64,000 nt of DNA from assembly GCF_002179555.1 (NCBI RefSeq), contig NZ_NHOU01000010.1:57758-121757 (forward strand). Reading direction: 5' to 3'. The stretch's first letter is position 1. Each line of letters starts with the position of its first letter. A model generated the notes under the pieces. It was not told the DNA's origin. It did not search any database and was given only the letters and a program-made list of their open reading frames with translations. Of the stretch, positions 46,070 to 53,721 are shown piece after piece. The position numbers were made by a program, and so were the translations under genes. This DNA is from Salinicola salarius (GTDB taxonomy: Bacteria > Pseudomonadota > Gammaproteobacteria > Pseudomonadales > Halomonadaceae).

Positions 46070-46843
46070 TTAGAGATAGCCGTTGGCGGACCAGCCGCCA
46101 TCCAGTCCGATGACTTGTCCGGTGATGAAACGCGCCTGGTCGGAGGCGAGGAAGTAGGCCAGGTCCGCCACTTCCTGGACGCTGCCGAAGCGTCCTTGGG
46201 GGGTGCGCCGGGTGAGAGCTTCAGCATCGACACGGCCATCGTTGATCAGCTCCTCGAGCAGTGCCGTGCGGATGTAACCGGGCGCGATTGCATTGACTCG
46301 GATATCCGCCGTCGCCCACTCCACCGCAAGCGCCTTACTCATCATCGCCACCGCGCTCTTGGTCGCGCAGTAGCCCAATCGGTTGGGCGCAGCGACCACG
46401 CCATACATCGAACTCATGTTGAGAATCACGCCCTCACTGCCGCGCATGTGCCGGGCGGCCTCGCGAGCGCAAAGGAAGACGCCGGTGAGGTTCACGTCCA
46501 ACGAATGCTGCCACTCGTCCAGCGACAGCTCGAACGTCGGACGGTTACAGGAGACACCCGCGTTATTGATCAGCACGCGCACACCACCGAATTGTTTCGC
46601 GGCGGCTGCAAAGGCCGCGGTCACATCCTTCTCGCAGGCAACCGAACCCACCGATGCGGCGGCATAGCCGCCGGCCTCGGTGAGAGTAGACACCGCGCTA
46701 AGGGCTGCGTCGCCGTCGCGGTCGAAGATCAGCACCGGCTGATCTGCCGCCGCGAAACGCTCGGCGATGGCGCGTCCTATGCCGCTGCCCCCACCGGTGA
46801 CCACCACCGCTCCGTTCGCAGGACGCTGCGATTGTTCTTGCAT
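46070..46843 (-). CDS. Short-chain dehydrogenase/reductase (first gene of the dehydrogenase operon)
   Basis: 257 aa. Classical SDR: cofactor motif VVTGGGSGIGRAIAERF (TGxxxGIG), VLIFDRDGDAAL with Asp after beta-2 suggesting NAD preference, NNAGVS, catalytic Ser in ILNMSSMYGVV and YxxxK in YCATKSAVAMMSKAL, and C-terminal ITGQVIGLDGGWSANGYL. It probably oxidises a hydroxyl group to the carbonyl used by the E1 encoded 19 bp downstream. GGGAG precedes the ATG. A 19-bp operator-like repeat lies 19-37 bp upstream of the start. Confidence 0.9.
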   Translation of the reverse strand: MQEQSQRPANGAVVVTGGGSGIGRAIAERFAAADQPVLIFDRDGDAALSAVSTLTEAGGYAAASVGSVACEKDVTAAFAAAAKQFGGVRVLINNAGVSCNRPTFELSLDEWQHSLDVNLTGVFLCAREAARHMRGSEGVILNMSSMYGVVAAPNRLGYCATKSAVAMMSKALAVEWATADIRVNAIAPGYIRTALLEELINDGRVDAEALTRRTPQGRFGSVQEVADLAYFLASDQARFITGQVIGLDGGWSANGYL

Positions 46844-46861
46844 GGTAAAATGCTCCCAGAC

Positions 46862-46880
46862 TTGTCTGATTGCCTTACAA
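46862..46880 (-). promoter_or_regulatory. 19-bp operator-like motif, copy 1
   Basis: Minus strand TTGTAAGGCAATCAGACAA, an imperfect dyad TTGT-N11-ACAA. It matches two copies at 52,063 and 52,102 at 15 or more of 19 positions. It sits immediately upstream of the SDR-E1-VOC-E2-E3 genes. The likely ligand is the GntR/FadR-type regulator at 52,942. Confidence 0.7.
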
Positions 46881-46952
46881 GTTTAAGCGGCGCAGATACG
46901 TAGGACCTGCCCTCTTGCAGCGGGCACTGGTATGAACCGCTAACTTATGCGG

Positions 46953-47660
46953 TCACGCGACCTCTAGCCACTCGCGGCGGATATCATCACGCCCCTGCAT
47001 TTCCTCGGCGGAGCCGTCGAAAACGATCTCGCCGTGGCCCATGACCAGCACCCGGCTCGCCACGCGCATGGCCATGCTCATCTTCTGCTCGACTAGCATC
47101 ACACCCACGCCCTTGGCGTGGATGTCACGTATAACGTCCGTGACAACGTCCACGATCATAGGGGCGAGCCCCTCGGTGGGCTCGTCCACCAGTAGCACCA
47201 GCGGATTGCCCAGCAGTGAACGGCAGATCGTTAGCATTTGCTGCTCACCGCCTGACATGTAGCCCGCACGCTGGTTGCGCCGTTCCTTGAGCCGCGGGAA
47301 ATAGCCGAACATGTCTTCTAGTGACCAGCGTGGAGCGCCTTCCACACCACGCTGCACGCCCATCTGGAGGTTTTCCTCGACGCTGAGATTGGGAAATACC
47401 AGCCGCTCCTCGGGTACGTAGCCCAGGCCGCGCAACGCAATCTGGTGTGAGCCTTTGCCGGCGAGCTCCTCGCCTTGAAGCTTCACGCTGCCTTCGGCCG
47501 GCGGCACGATGCCCATCATGGCCTTGAGCGTGGTCGAGCGTCCCGATCCGTTGCGCCCAAGCAGTGCAACGATGTCAGCCTCTGGCAGTGCGAAGTTCAC
47601 GCCGTGGAGGATGTGGCTCTTGGCGTAGTAGGCGTGAAGACCCTTAATTTCGAGTAACAC
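46953..47660 (-). CDS. Branched-chain amino acid-type ABC transporter ATPase, LivF-like
   Basis: 235 aa, from a GTG start at 47660 that overlaps the livG-like stop (TAGTG). Walker A is VALLGRNGSGRSTTLKAMMG, where the usual GKST reads GRST: the invariant Walker A lysine is replaced by Arg. The signature motif is YMSGGEQQMLTICRSL and Walker B PLVLLVDEPTEGLAP, both normal. Loss of the P-loop lysine may weaken ATP hydrolysis in this subunit. Last gene of the livJHMGF-like operon; hairpin-like sequences follow in the 110-bp gap to the SDR gene. Confidence 0.92.
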   Translation of the reverse strand: MLLEIKGLHAYYAKSHILHGVNFALPEADIVALLGRNGSGRSTTLKAMMGIVPPAEGSVKLQGEELAGKGSHQIALRGLGYVPEERLVFPNLSVEENLQMGVQRGVEGAPRWSLEDMFGYFPRLKERRNQRAGYMSGGEQQMLTICRSLLGNPLVLLVDEPTEGLAPMIVDVVTDVIRDIHAKGVGVMLVEQKMSMAMRVASRVLVMGHGEIVFDGSAEEMQGRDDIRREWLEVA

Positions 47661-48421
47661 TATGCGACCTCCTCGCCCAGGTAAGCCTCTTGTACTTCCC
47701 GGTTGTTGCGGATTTCATCGGGTGTGCCAGTGGCGAGGATCTCCCCGTACACAAGCACCGAGATGCGGTCGCATAACCCGAACACCACGCTCATGTCGTG
47801 CTCGACCATCATCAGCGTCTTATCCGTCGTGATTTCGCGAATGAGATCGACGATATAGGCTGTCTCCTCGCGCGACATGCCCGCGGTGGGCTCATCGAGC
47901 AGGATCACTTCGGCCCCGGTGGCAAGAGTCATGCCGATCTCCAGCGAGCGCTGCTCGGAGTATGTGAGATCACCCGCCGGGGTTTCAGCGCGGTGTCTAA
48001 GGCGCACCCGCTCGAGCAACTCCATGGACTCAGTGTTAATTGCCTTCATGCGACTCACCCGGCGCAGAAGATTAAAGCGAATGCCGTGGCGGGCCATCAC
48101 ACCGATGCGGATGTTTTCCAGCGCCGAGAGACGGGCGAACACGTTGGTGATCTGGAACGAGCGGGCGAGCCCGGCGCGGTTGATCGCCTCGGGGCTCATG
48201 CCACTAACAACCCGCCCTTGCAGCTCGATGGTGCCGCTGGTGGGCGGAAATTCGCCGGAGATCAGGTTAAACATCGTGGACTTGCCCGCCCCATTGGGAC
48301 CAAGCAGCGCGTGGCGCTCCCCGCGGTGAAGATCGAGATTCACACCTTTCATTATTTCCAGGCCGCCGAAGCTCTTGGTAACGTCCCGCACGGCTAGAAC
48401 GACGTCGTCATTGCGTGTCAT
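47660..48421 (-). CDS. Branched-chain amino acid-type ABC transporter ATPase, LivG-like
   Basis: 253 aa. Walker A ALLGPNGAGKSTMFNLISG, the LivG-type insertion QGRVVSGMSPEAINRAGLARSFQ, signature LTYSEQRSLEIGMTLATGAE (a known LivG variation of LSGGQ), and Walker B VILLDEPTAGMSREE, with the C-terminal extension EVQEAYLGEEVA typical of LivG. It forms a heterodimeric ATPase with the LivF-like protein. If LivF is impaired, this subunit would carry the main hydrolytic site. Confidence 0.94.
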   Translation of the reverse strand: MTRNDDVVLAVRDVTKSFGGLEIMKGVNLDLHRGERHALLGPNGAGKSTMFNLISGEFPPTSGTIELQGRVVSGMSPEAINRAGLARSFQITNVFARLSALENIRIGVMARHGIRFNLLRRVSRMKAINTESMELLERVRLRHRAETPAGDLTYSEQRSLEIGMTLATGAEVILLDEPTAGMSREETAYIVDLIREITTDKTLMMVEHDMSVVFGLCDRISVLVYGEILATGTPDEIRNNREVQEAYLGEEVA

Positions 48422-48433
48422 CGCATTGCTCCC

Positions 48434-49717
48434 TTAGTGACCACCGCCAGCGGCCGGTGCAGTCTCGGATTCGTACACATCGGCGCCCTGGTCTTCCCAC
48501 AACTCATGGATGCGGGCCATGGCCTTGCGCACGATGATTACTCCGGGGACGAGCAGCACCAGTGACACAAGCCAAGTCACCGGGCTCAGCGGATCCCAAC
48601 TCGCGCCGAGCAGGTGATAATCAGGCCACTCGCCAGTGCGTGTGACGACCGTCTGGTAGCGATTAGAGAATACGTGCTCAACACTCTGAATGAAGAACAC
48701 AGCGGCTAGCGATATGAGCACGCCACCGCCGGCGAGTACGGCGTACGGCAGCGGCAGACGCGCCCAAGGCAGGCGATGACGCTGATCGATATGCGCCTGG
48801 ATCAGCCCGCCGATGCCGCTGGGGGCGTAGAGCATCACCAAAACGAAGATCAGTCCCTGGTAGAGCAACCAGGCGTTGGTTGCGCCCGAGACGACGAAGC
48901 CGAACAGGGTGAAGATGCTCGCTCCGATGATTGGCCCAAAGAATACCGTGGAGCCGCCAACGAAGGTGTAAAGCACCACTTCAGCCGAGATGTGAGTACT
49001 GAAAATGCTGTAGTTGGCGGTCTCGCTTGATATGGCCATGAGTCCGCCGGCAATGCCAGCGAAAGTGGTGGAGATAGCGAACACCACCACTTTTGTGGCG
49101 TGCGCGTTGTAGCCCATATAGCGGATGCGCTGGGCATTATCGCGCAGCGCCTGGGTGAGCCGTCCAAAAGGGGTGCGCGTGTAGGCGTACAGAATGACCA
49201 AGCACAGCACCACCCAGACCAGCGTCAGGTAGTACACCTCCAGCGTGGTACCAAAATTGAGCCCCATGAAAGGCATGCGCATAGAAGAAAGCCCGGCTTC
49301 ACCACCAAAGATGCCTTCCCAGTGCGGGGCGAGGGAGTACAACAACTCGGCGAGGGCGAGCGTGACCAGTGAAAAGTATACGCCGGCGCGCATAGTGGCA
49401 AAGTAGCCCGCGAAGAGCCCTCCGGTGAGACCCGCTACGCCACCGGCCAGCGGCAGCAGTACCGTGGGGACACCAAGGCCTCCGTATTCCACCGCCTGCA
49501 TCAGGTGCAGCACGGCGAAGGCACCGATACCAAAGTAGGCCGCATGCCCGAAGGAAAGCATGCCACCCTGCCCCATGAGCAGATTAAAAGCCGCTGCGAA
49601 CAGCGAGGCAATCAGCGCATTGACCAGCGCGTACTGAACGCCACCGCCGAACAAGGGCGGAACGGCGACCAGGGCAACCATCAGCAGAGCGATGAGAGGG
49701 AGTTTATAGCGCATCAT
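48434..49717 (-). CDS. Branched-chain amino acid-type ABC transporter permease, LivM-like
   Basis: 427 aa, integral membrane with about 10 hydrophobic segments. LivM landmarks: LIASLFAAAFNLLMGQGGML SFGHAAYFGIGAF (shown as two parts), TRTPFGRLTQALRDNAQRIRYMGYNAHATK (cytoplasmic loop contacting the ATPases) and FVGGSTVFFGPIIGASIFT. An extra C-terminal part after the usual LivM core (about residues 320-427) has two further hydrophobic segments around a soluble stretch and a short acidic tail, longer than E. coli LivM minus its N-terminal extension. It pairs with the LivH-like permease. Confidence 0.92.
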   Translation of the reverse strand: MMRYKLPLIALLMVALVAVPPLFGGGVQYALVNALIASLFAAAFNLLMGQGGMLSFGHAAYFGIGAFAVLHLMQAVEYGGLGVPTVLLPLAGGVAGLTGGLFAGYFATMRAGVYFSLVTLALAELLYSLAPHWEGIFGGEAGLSSMRMPFMGLNFGTTLEVYYLTLVWVVLCLVILYAYTRTPFGRLTQALRDNAQRIRYMGYNAHATKVVVFAISTTFAGIAGGLMAISSETANYSIFSTHISAEVVLYTFVGGSTVFFGPIIGASIFTLFGFVVSGATNAWLLYQGLIFVLVMLYAPSGIGGLIQAHIDQRHRLPWARLPLPYAVLAGGGVLISLAAVFFIQSVEHVFSNRYQTVVTRTGEWPDYHLLGASWDPLSPVTWLVSLVLLVPGVIIVRKAMARIHELWEDQGADVYESETAPAAGGGH

Positions 49718-49724
49718 CCTATCC

Positions 49725-50666
49725 TCAGTTCTTGGAGCCCATCAGGCCAGCCGGGCGAACCAGGAGCACGATCAGCATTAACAGGAAAGGCATCGCGCCG
49801 GAAATAGAAGAGATCGACATAGTGAGCAGGCCGCCCACGCTACGCGCCCAGCCTCCGAGCCCTACCCAGTCGAAGGCGCCGGCGAGCGACCAGTCCAGAC
49901 CCACGGCAAAGGAGCTGAAGATACCGATCATCAGCGAGGCGAGCAGCGAGCCGGTGAGCGAGCCCAGGCCGCCAACCACGACCACCACGAACACGATCAC
50001 GCCAAGCTCAAGCGCCATGTTCGGGTTGGTGGGGTAGAAAGCACCGGCCACCGCGCCTCCGAGACCCGCCAGCGCGGCACCGGCGCCGAACACGCCCATG
50101 AAGACGAGCGGCACGTTATGGCCCAGGGCCTGTGCTGTCTGCGGCAGGCGTTCGGCGCCACGCACCACGATGCCCACGCGCGTTTTGTTGAGCAGTACCA
50201 GCAGCGAGATAAACATGGCCAGCGCCACGCCACCGATGAAAACTCGGTAGAATGGATAGTCCGTCCCGAAGATATTGAACGCTGCGAAGTTCAAGACGTC
50301 AGGCATTCGATAGTTCACTGGATAGTCGCCGTAGAAGAGCTTGACTAGCTCTTCAAAGATGAAAGCGAGACCGAAGGTCAGCAGCAGCTCGTGCGCGTGC
50401 CCATAGAAATGGACACGTCGCAGCAAGTAGCGCTCGACCAGGATACCGATGATGCCCACCAGCAGAGGGGCCACCAGCAACCCTATCCAGAAATTGAAAA
50501 TACCTGAGAGCGTGTAGGCGAAGTACGCGCCCAGCATATAAAAAGAGGCATGGGCGAAGTTGAGAACGCCCATCATACCGAATATCAGCGTCAGGCCCGC
50601 CGAGACCATGAACAGCAGCATCCCGTAGATGACGCCGTTTAATGCGGAGGTTATGAGGAATTCCAT
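49725..50666 (-). CDS. Branched-chain amino acid-type ABC transporter permease, LivH-like
   Basis: 313 aa, about 8 membrane helices. Family start LITSALNGVIYGMLLFMVSAGLTLIFGMMGVLNFAHAS (family landmark, in two overlapping segments), ELLLTFGLAFIFEELVKLFYG, the ATPase-contact loop ARGAERLPQTAQALGHNVPL form (VRGAERLPQTAQALGHNV) and VVVVVGGLGSLTGSLLASLM near the C-terminus. GGAGTGACGC precedes the ATG. It is separated from the binding-protein gene by 84 bp containing a GC-rich stretch (GCCCCGCGGG type) that may be a processing hairpin. Confidence 0.93.
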   Translation of the reverse strand: MEFLITSALNGVIYGMLLFMVSAGLTLIFGMMGVLNFAHASFYMLGAYFAYTLSGIFNFWIGLLVAPLLVGIIGILVERYLLRRVHFYGHAHELLLTFGLAFIFEELVKLFYGDYPVNYRMPDVLNFAAFNIFGTDYPFYRVFIGGVALAMFISLLVLLNKTRVGIVVRGAERLPQTAQALGHNVPLVFMGVFGAGAALAGLGGAVAGAFYPTNPNMALELGVIVFVVVVVGGLGSLTGSLLASLMIGIFSSFAVGLDWSLAGAFDWVGLGGWARSVGGLLTMSISSISGAMPFLLMLIVLLVRPAGLMGSKN

Positions 50667-50750
50667 GCGTCACTCCTGATCCGAGCAGCGCCGGGGCCTC
50701 GGATGGGAAGGAAACGCCCCGCGGGTCGGTGGCCCGCGGGGCGGGCTTAC

Positions 50751-51995
50751 TTACGGCCGGCGCATCCGGCAGGATTCCTGCACCGAAAAAATCGCGTCCT
50801 CGGCGGACACCACTTCGATGGGCTCAAAGCCCATATCGGTGCCGTCAACCGGGTACTTCACATCCTTGCTCACTCGTGACACGACCACCGGCATCACCGT
50901 CTGGTGATCGCCCTCACGGATGGAGATTTCACCGAGATCGGTCTCCAAGGTCGCCTGCTCGAGAGCGGCTGCGATCTGGTTGACATCGATATCTCCGCCC
51001 TCGAAGTCCACTTTCTCCAGCGCCTTGGTGAATAGCTTGATGCCATTGACTGCGCCTGGCTCGACATAGACGGGATAGTGGCCGGTCATGGACTGGTAGT
51101 CGTTCACAAACTCTTCGCTGAGCAGTTCGATATTGCCCGGGTGCGCCACGTAGTTGCCCATGGCCCCTTGACCTGCGTTGGCTACGTTACCAACCTGATC
51201 CAAGAAGGCAGTGCCAAAGGTGATGTCGTCCAGACCAGCGCCGCCGACTGCCTTCATCAGCAGAAGCAGGTCGTTGGACCAGTTGCCCGTGATCACCGAG
51301 TCGGGATTGGCGGACTTGATCTGCGCGACGTAAGGTGCGAAGTCTTGGATGCGGTTAACCTCATGCAGCACCGTGTCGACGACTTCGTAGCCATATTCGT
51401 CGGCGCGCGCCTCTATGGACTCCTGCATGTCCTTACCCCAAGAGTAATTCTGGTTGATCGAGTAGACGCGGTCGCCTAGATCTCCCTGCTCAGACATCAC
51501 TTGAGTTAGCGCACCGACGCGCATCGGCGCGGTGGAGGTGAAGTGGAAGGCGTGGTAGTGGCACTTGTTGCCGCGCAACTCCATCGCCTCGCCGCCGACG
51601 TTGAGGTAGAGCACCTCGTCGCCGCGGTTGCGGATGTTGTGCTTGCGCACATCTTCGCTCACCTGGCCGGCAACGGCCGAAGAGGAGCCCTGGATGATGA
51701 CATTGACGCCATCAGCAATCGCCTGGCGCACTTTAGCCGCAGCACCGGAGGTGTTGCCGCCGTTATCGTATTCCAGGATTTCGATCTGCTCGCCGTTGTA
51801 GCCACCCTGCTCGTTGACCTTCTCCAGCACGTAGCGTGCGGCAGTGGCGTACAGCCGGCCGGTGGAAGTCTGGGAGCCTGACAAGGACTCGACAATACCG
51901 ACTTTGAGTGGCTCGGCCTGGGCCGAGGAAGCCACAGCCATCCCCAGTGCCATGCCGGCCCCAGCCACTGTTGATATAGCTCTCCTGCTTAGCAT
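50751..51995 (-). CDS. Liv-type periplasmic substrate-binding protein
   Basis: 414 aa. Signal peptide MLSRRAISTVAGAGMALGMAVASSAQAEP with cleavage near AQA-EP (described here, not exceptional). Type I periplasmic binding fold: LKVGIVESLSGSQTSTGRLY, IEILEYDNGGNTSGAAAKVR, NVIIQGSSSAVAGQVSEDVR, RVYSINQNYSWGKDMQESIE and GNWSNDLLLLMKAVGGAG. It is the first gene of the importer operon and divergent from the SDR-GntR pair, with two operator-like repeats between them. Ligand unknown. The class carries branched-chain amino acids, amides, urea and many aromatic or hydroxy acids. Confidence 0.92.
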   Translation of the reverse strand: MLSRRAISTVAGAGMALGMAVASSAQAEPLKVGIVESLSGSQTSTGRLYATAARYVLEKVNEQGGYNGEQIEILEYDNGGNTSGAAAKVRQAIADGVNVIIQGSSSAVAGQVSEDVRKHNIRNRGDEVLYLNVGGEAMELRGNKCHYHAFHFTSTAPMRVGALTQVMSEQGDLGDRVYSINQNYSWGKDMQESIEARADEYGYEVVDTVLHEVNRIQDFAPYVAQIKSANPDSVITGNWSNDLLLLMKAVGGAGLDDITFGTAFLDQVGNVANAGQGAMGNYVAHPGNIELLSEEFVNDYQSMTGHYPVYVEPGAVNGIKLFTKALEKVDFEGGDIDVNQIAAALEQATLETDLGEISIREGDHQTVMPVVVSRVSKDVKYPVDGTDMGFEPIEVVSAEDAIFSVQESCRMRRP

Positions 51996-52062
51996 AAGCG
52001 CCTCAGTGATCTTAAAAATTGTTTTTGAAAGCCTTTACTTGAAGCACATGTCAGTAATAAGT

Positions 52063-52081
52063 TTGTAAGCTAATCTGACAA
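52063..52081 (+). promoter_or_regulatory. 19-bp operator-like motif, copy 2
   Basis: TTGTAAGCTAATCTGACAA, dyad TTGT-N11-ACAA, in the divergent promoter region between the importer binding-protein gene and the SDR gene. It differs from copy 1 at three positions and is 39 bp (start to start) from copy 3. Confidence 0.7.
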
Positions 52082-52101
52082 CTTCTAAGTCACACTGGAT
52101 G

Positions 52102-52120
52102 TTGTAAGGCAACCAAACAA
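52102..52120 (+). promoter_or_regulatory. 19-bp operator-like motif, copy 3
   Basis: TTGTAAGGCAACCAAACAA, differing from copy 1 at two positions only. It is 30 bp upstream of the SDR start at 52,150. The near four-turn spacing to copy 2 would allow cooperative binding on one face of the helix. Confidence 0.7.
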
Positions 52121-52149
52121 TAAGACCTTGGTATCGAATAAGGACACTC

Positions 52150-52884
52150 ATGAGCAAGCAGCGACACAAGACCGCCGTAATTACCGGTGCTGCGGGTGAG
52201 ATTCCCACAGCAATCGCCAAGTTATTTCACAAAAGAAATATCAGGTTAATGCTGACAGACATCAGTAATGATGTTCTGCCCACCCTCGTAAACTCCTTAG
52301 GAGGTGAACCCAATTGCTATGGGGTCCGTCAAGATGTCACAAAGATGGAGGACGCCGAGCGTATAGCCGCTACATGCAAAGACGTGTTCGGCCAAGTAGA
52401 TTATATCGTCACCGGAGCAGGCCTCTACCAACACCTGCCCCTGGAAGAGATTGCTGAAGCGGATTGGAGAACGAGCCTAGCCATCAACCTTGATGGCGTT
52501 TTCTTCACCATACAGGCCTTGCGGCCGCTCTTGAGCGAGGACAGCTCGATCGTCAACATTGCCTCGCTGGCCGGCCAGCGAGGCAGCTTGAACCATACGC
52601 CCTATGCAACAGCAAAAGGTGGGGTGCTGACGCTCACCCGGTCATTGGCCCAAGAGCTCGCGCCACGCACTCGCGTCAATGCCATCTCTCCGGGGCTCAT
52701 AGATACCCGGATGATGGAATCGCTTGATGCGGCCAAGCGGCAAGCCATGATCGGCACCACCCCCTTGCAGCGCCTGGGAAGACCCGATGAAATCGCCAGC
52801 GTCGTCAGTTTCCTGTGCAGCGATGCGGCGAGCTTCATGACCGGGGAAAGCCTCCAGGTTAATGGCGGACTCTATGTCAACTGA
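52150..52884 (+). CDS. SDR-family oxidoreductase with an altered cofactor motif
   Basis: 244 aa; AAGGA lies before the ATG. SDR catalytic residues are present: Ser in IVNIASLAGQRGSLN and YxxxK in YATAKGGVLTLTRSL, with the C-terminal FMTGESLQVNGGLYVN. The glycine-rich motif, normally TGxxxGIG, reads TGAAGEIPTAIA, so the last Gly and the Ile-Gly step are replaced by E-I-P. LMLTDISND places an Asp after beta-2 as in NAD-dependent members. The NNAG block reads VTGAGLYQ. Either the enzyme binds cofactor in an unusual way or it has lost activity. Forms a likely transcription unit with the GntR gene 57 bp downstream. Confidence 0.85.
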   Translation: MSKQRHKTAVITGAAGEIPTAIAKLFHKRNIRLMLTDISNDVLPTLVNSLGGEPNCYGVRQDVTKMEDAERIAATCKDVFGQVDYIVTGAGLYQHLPLEEIAEADWRTSLAINLDGVFFTIQALRPLLSEDSSIVNIASLAGQRGSLNHTPYATAKGGVLTLTRSLAQELAPRTRVNAISPGLIDTRMMESLDAAKRQAMIGTTPLQRLGRPDEIASVVSFLCSDAASFMTGESLQVNGGLYVN

Positions 52885-52941
52885 TACACGAAGACATATT
52901 TATCGGTCGAAGAGCGCCGCCTTCTTCCGGAATGGGAAGCC

Positions 52942-53664
52942 ATGATGAACAACGTACCTTCAAGCACCATCGCACGAGGCCACTCCCTATCGGATGAGGT
53001 GGCCATGCGTATCAGAAAATCCATCGAAAGCGGCAGCATCGAGCCAGGCAAGCGCTTACCTACCGAGCAGGAGCTCGGCGAAGCCTATGGCGTCAGCCGC
53101 CCGGTGATTCGAGAAGCCGTCTCGATCCTGAAGTCGGACGGCCTGGTGATTTCGCAACAGGGACGCGGTCACTTCGTCAACCCGCAAGGCGCCTCGGTCT
53201 TCCGACTCGAGCCCAGTTTCGAAGACAAGGAAGACCTTGCCGACCTGTTTCACTTCCTCATGTCCGTCGAAGTGGCGGCAACTGAGCAAGCCGCCACCCG
53301 CCGCACTTCCAGCGACCTTGACGCCATCCGCCAGCAACTTGATGGACTGGAAGTCGCCATCCGGGAAAACCGCAACGGAGTCGAGGAGGACATAAAATTC
53401 CATCGTGCCATCCTCCAGGCCACCCACAACGCCTACTTCATCTGCTTCGGAGAGTTTTTGGATTCGCGCGTCCGTAATCTGATCCGTACCGCTCGTGAGA
53501 ATACGGCGCGAAACCAGGATATGATCAAGCGCGTACAGCATGAGCACGAAGCGATCTTCAAAGCCATTGTCGCCCAAGATGCCGAAGGCGCCCGGGCTGC
53601 CGCCAAGCAACACCTCAACAATGCCGCCCAGCGGCTTCATATCTACCTAGCACCCGCCGATTGA
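52942..53664 (+). CDS. GntR-family regulator, FadR/FCD subfamily
   Basis: 240 aa. N-terminal winged helix-turn-helix: LSDEVAMRIRKSIESGSIEPGKRLP then ELGEAYGVSRPVIREAVSIL and GLVISQQGRGHFV (about residues 13-75). The C-terminal all-helical FCD ligand domain begins near LFHFLMSVEVAATEQAATRR, with metal/ligand candidates in KFHRAILQATHN and RVQHEHEAIFKAI. FCD regulators normally respond to small organic acids. Its position beside the divergent importer, and three dyad repeats at the operon promoters, suggest it is the local repressor, with a substrate or intermediate of the pathway as inducer. Confidence 0.92.
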   Translation: MMNNVPSSTIARGHSLSDEVAMRIRKSIESGSIEPGKRLPTEQELGEAYGVSRPVIREAVSILKSDGLVISQQGRGHFVNPQGASVFRLEPSFEDKEDLADLFHFLMSVEVAATEQAATRRTSSDLDAIRQQLDGLEVAIRENRNGVEEDIKFHRAILQATHNAYFICFGEFLDSRVRNLIRTARENTARNQDMIKRVQHEHEAIFKAIVAQDAEGARAAAKQHLNNAAQRLHIYLAPAD

Positions 53665-53721
53665 TCGGAGCGATCAGCGCTCGTGACATGAGCTACCTCC
53701 TGCGGTGGGCTTGCCTGGCGC

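Noticed and set aside
46051..46239. N-terminal extension of the fused E1 protein by 63 residues
   Set aside because: This stretch lies inside the SDR gene in another frame; a strong ribosome site precedes the ATG at 46,050.
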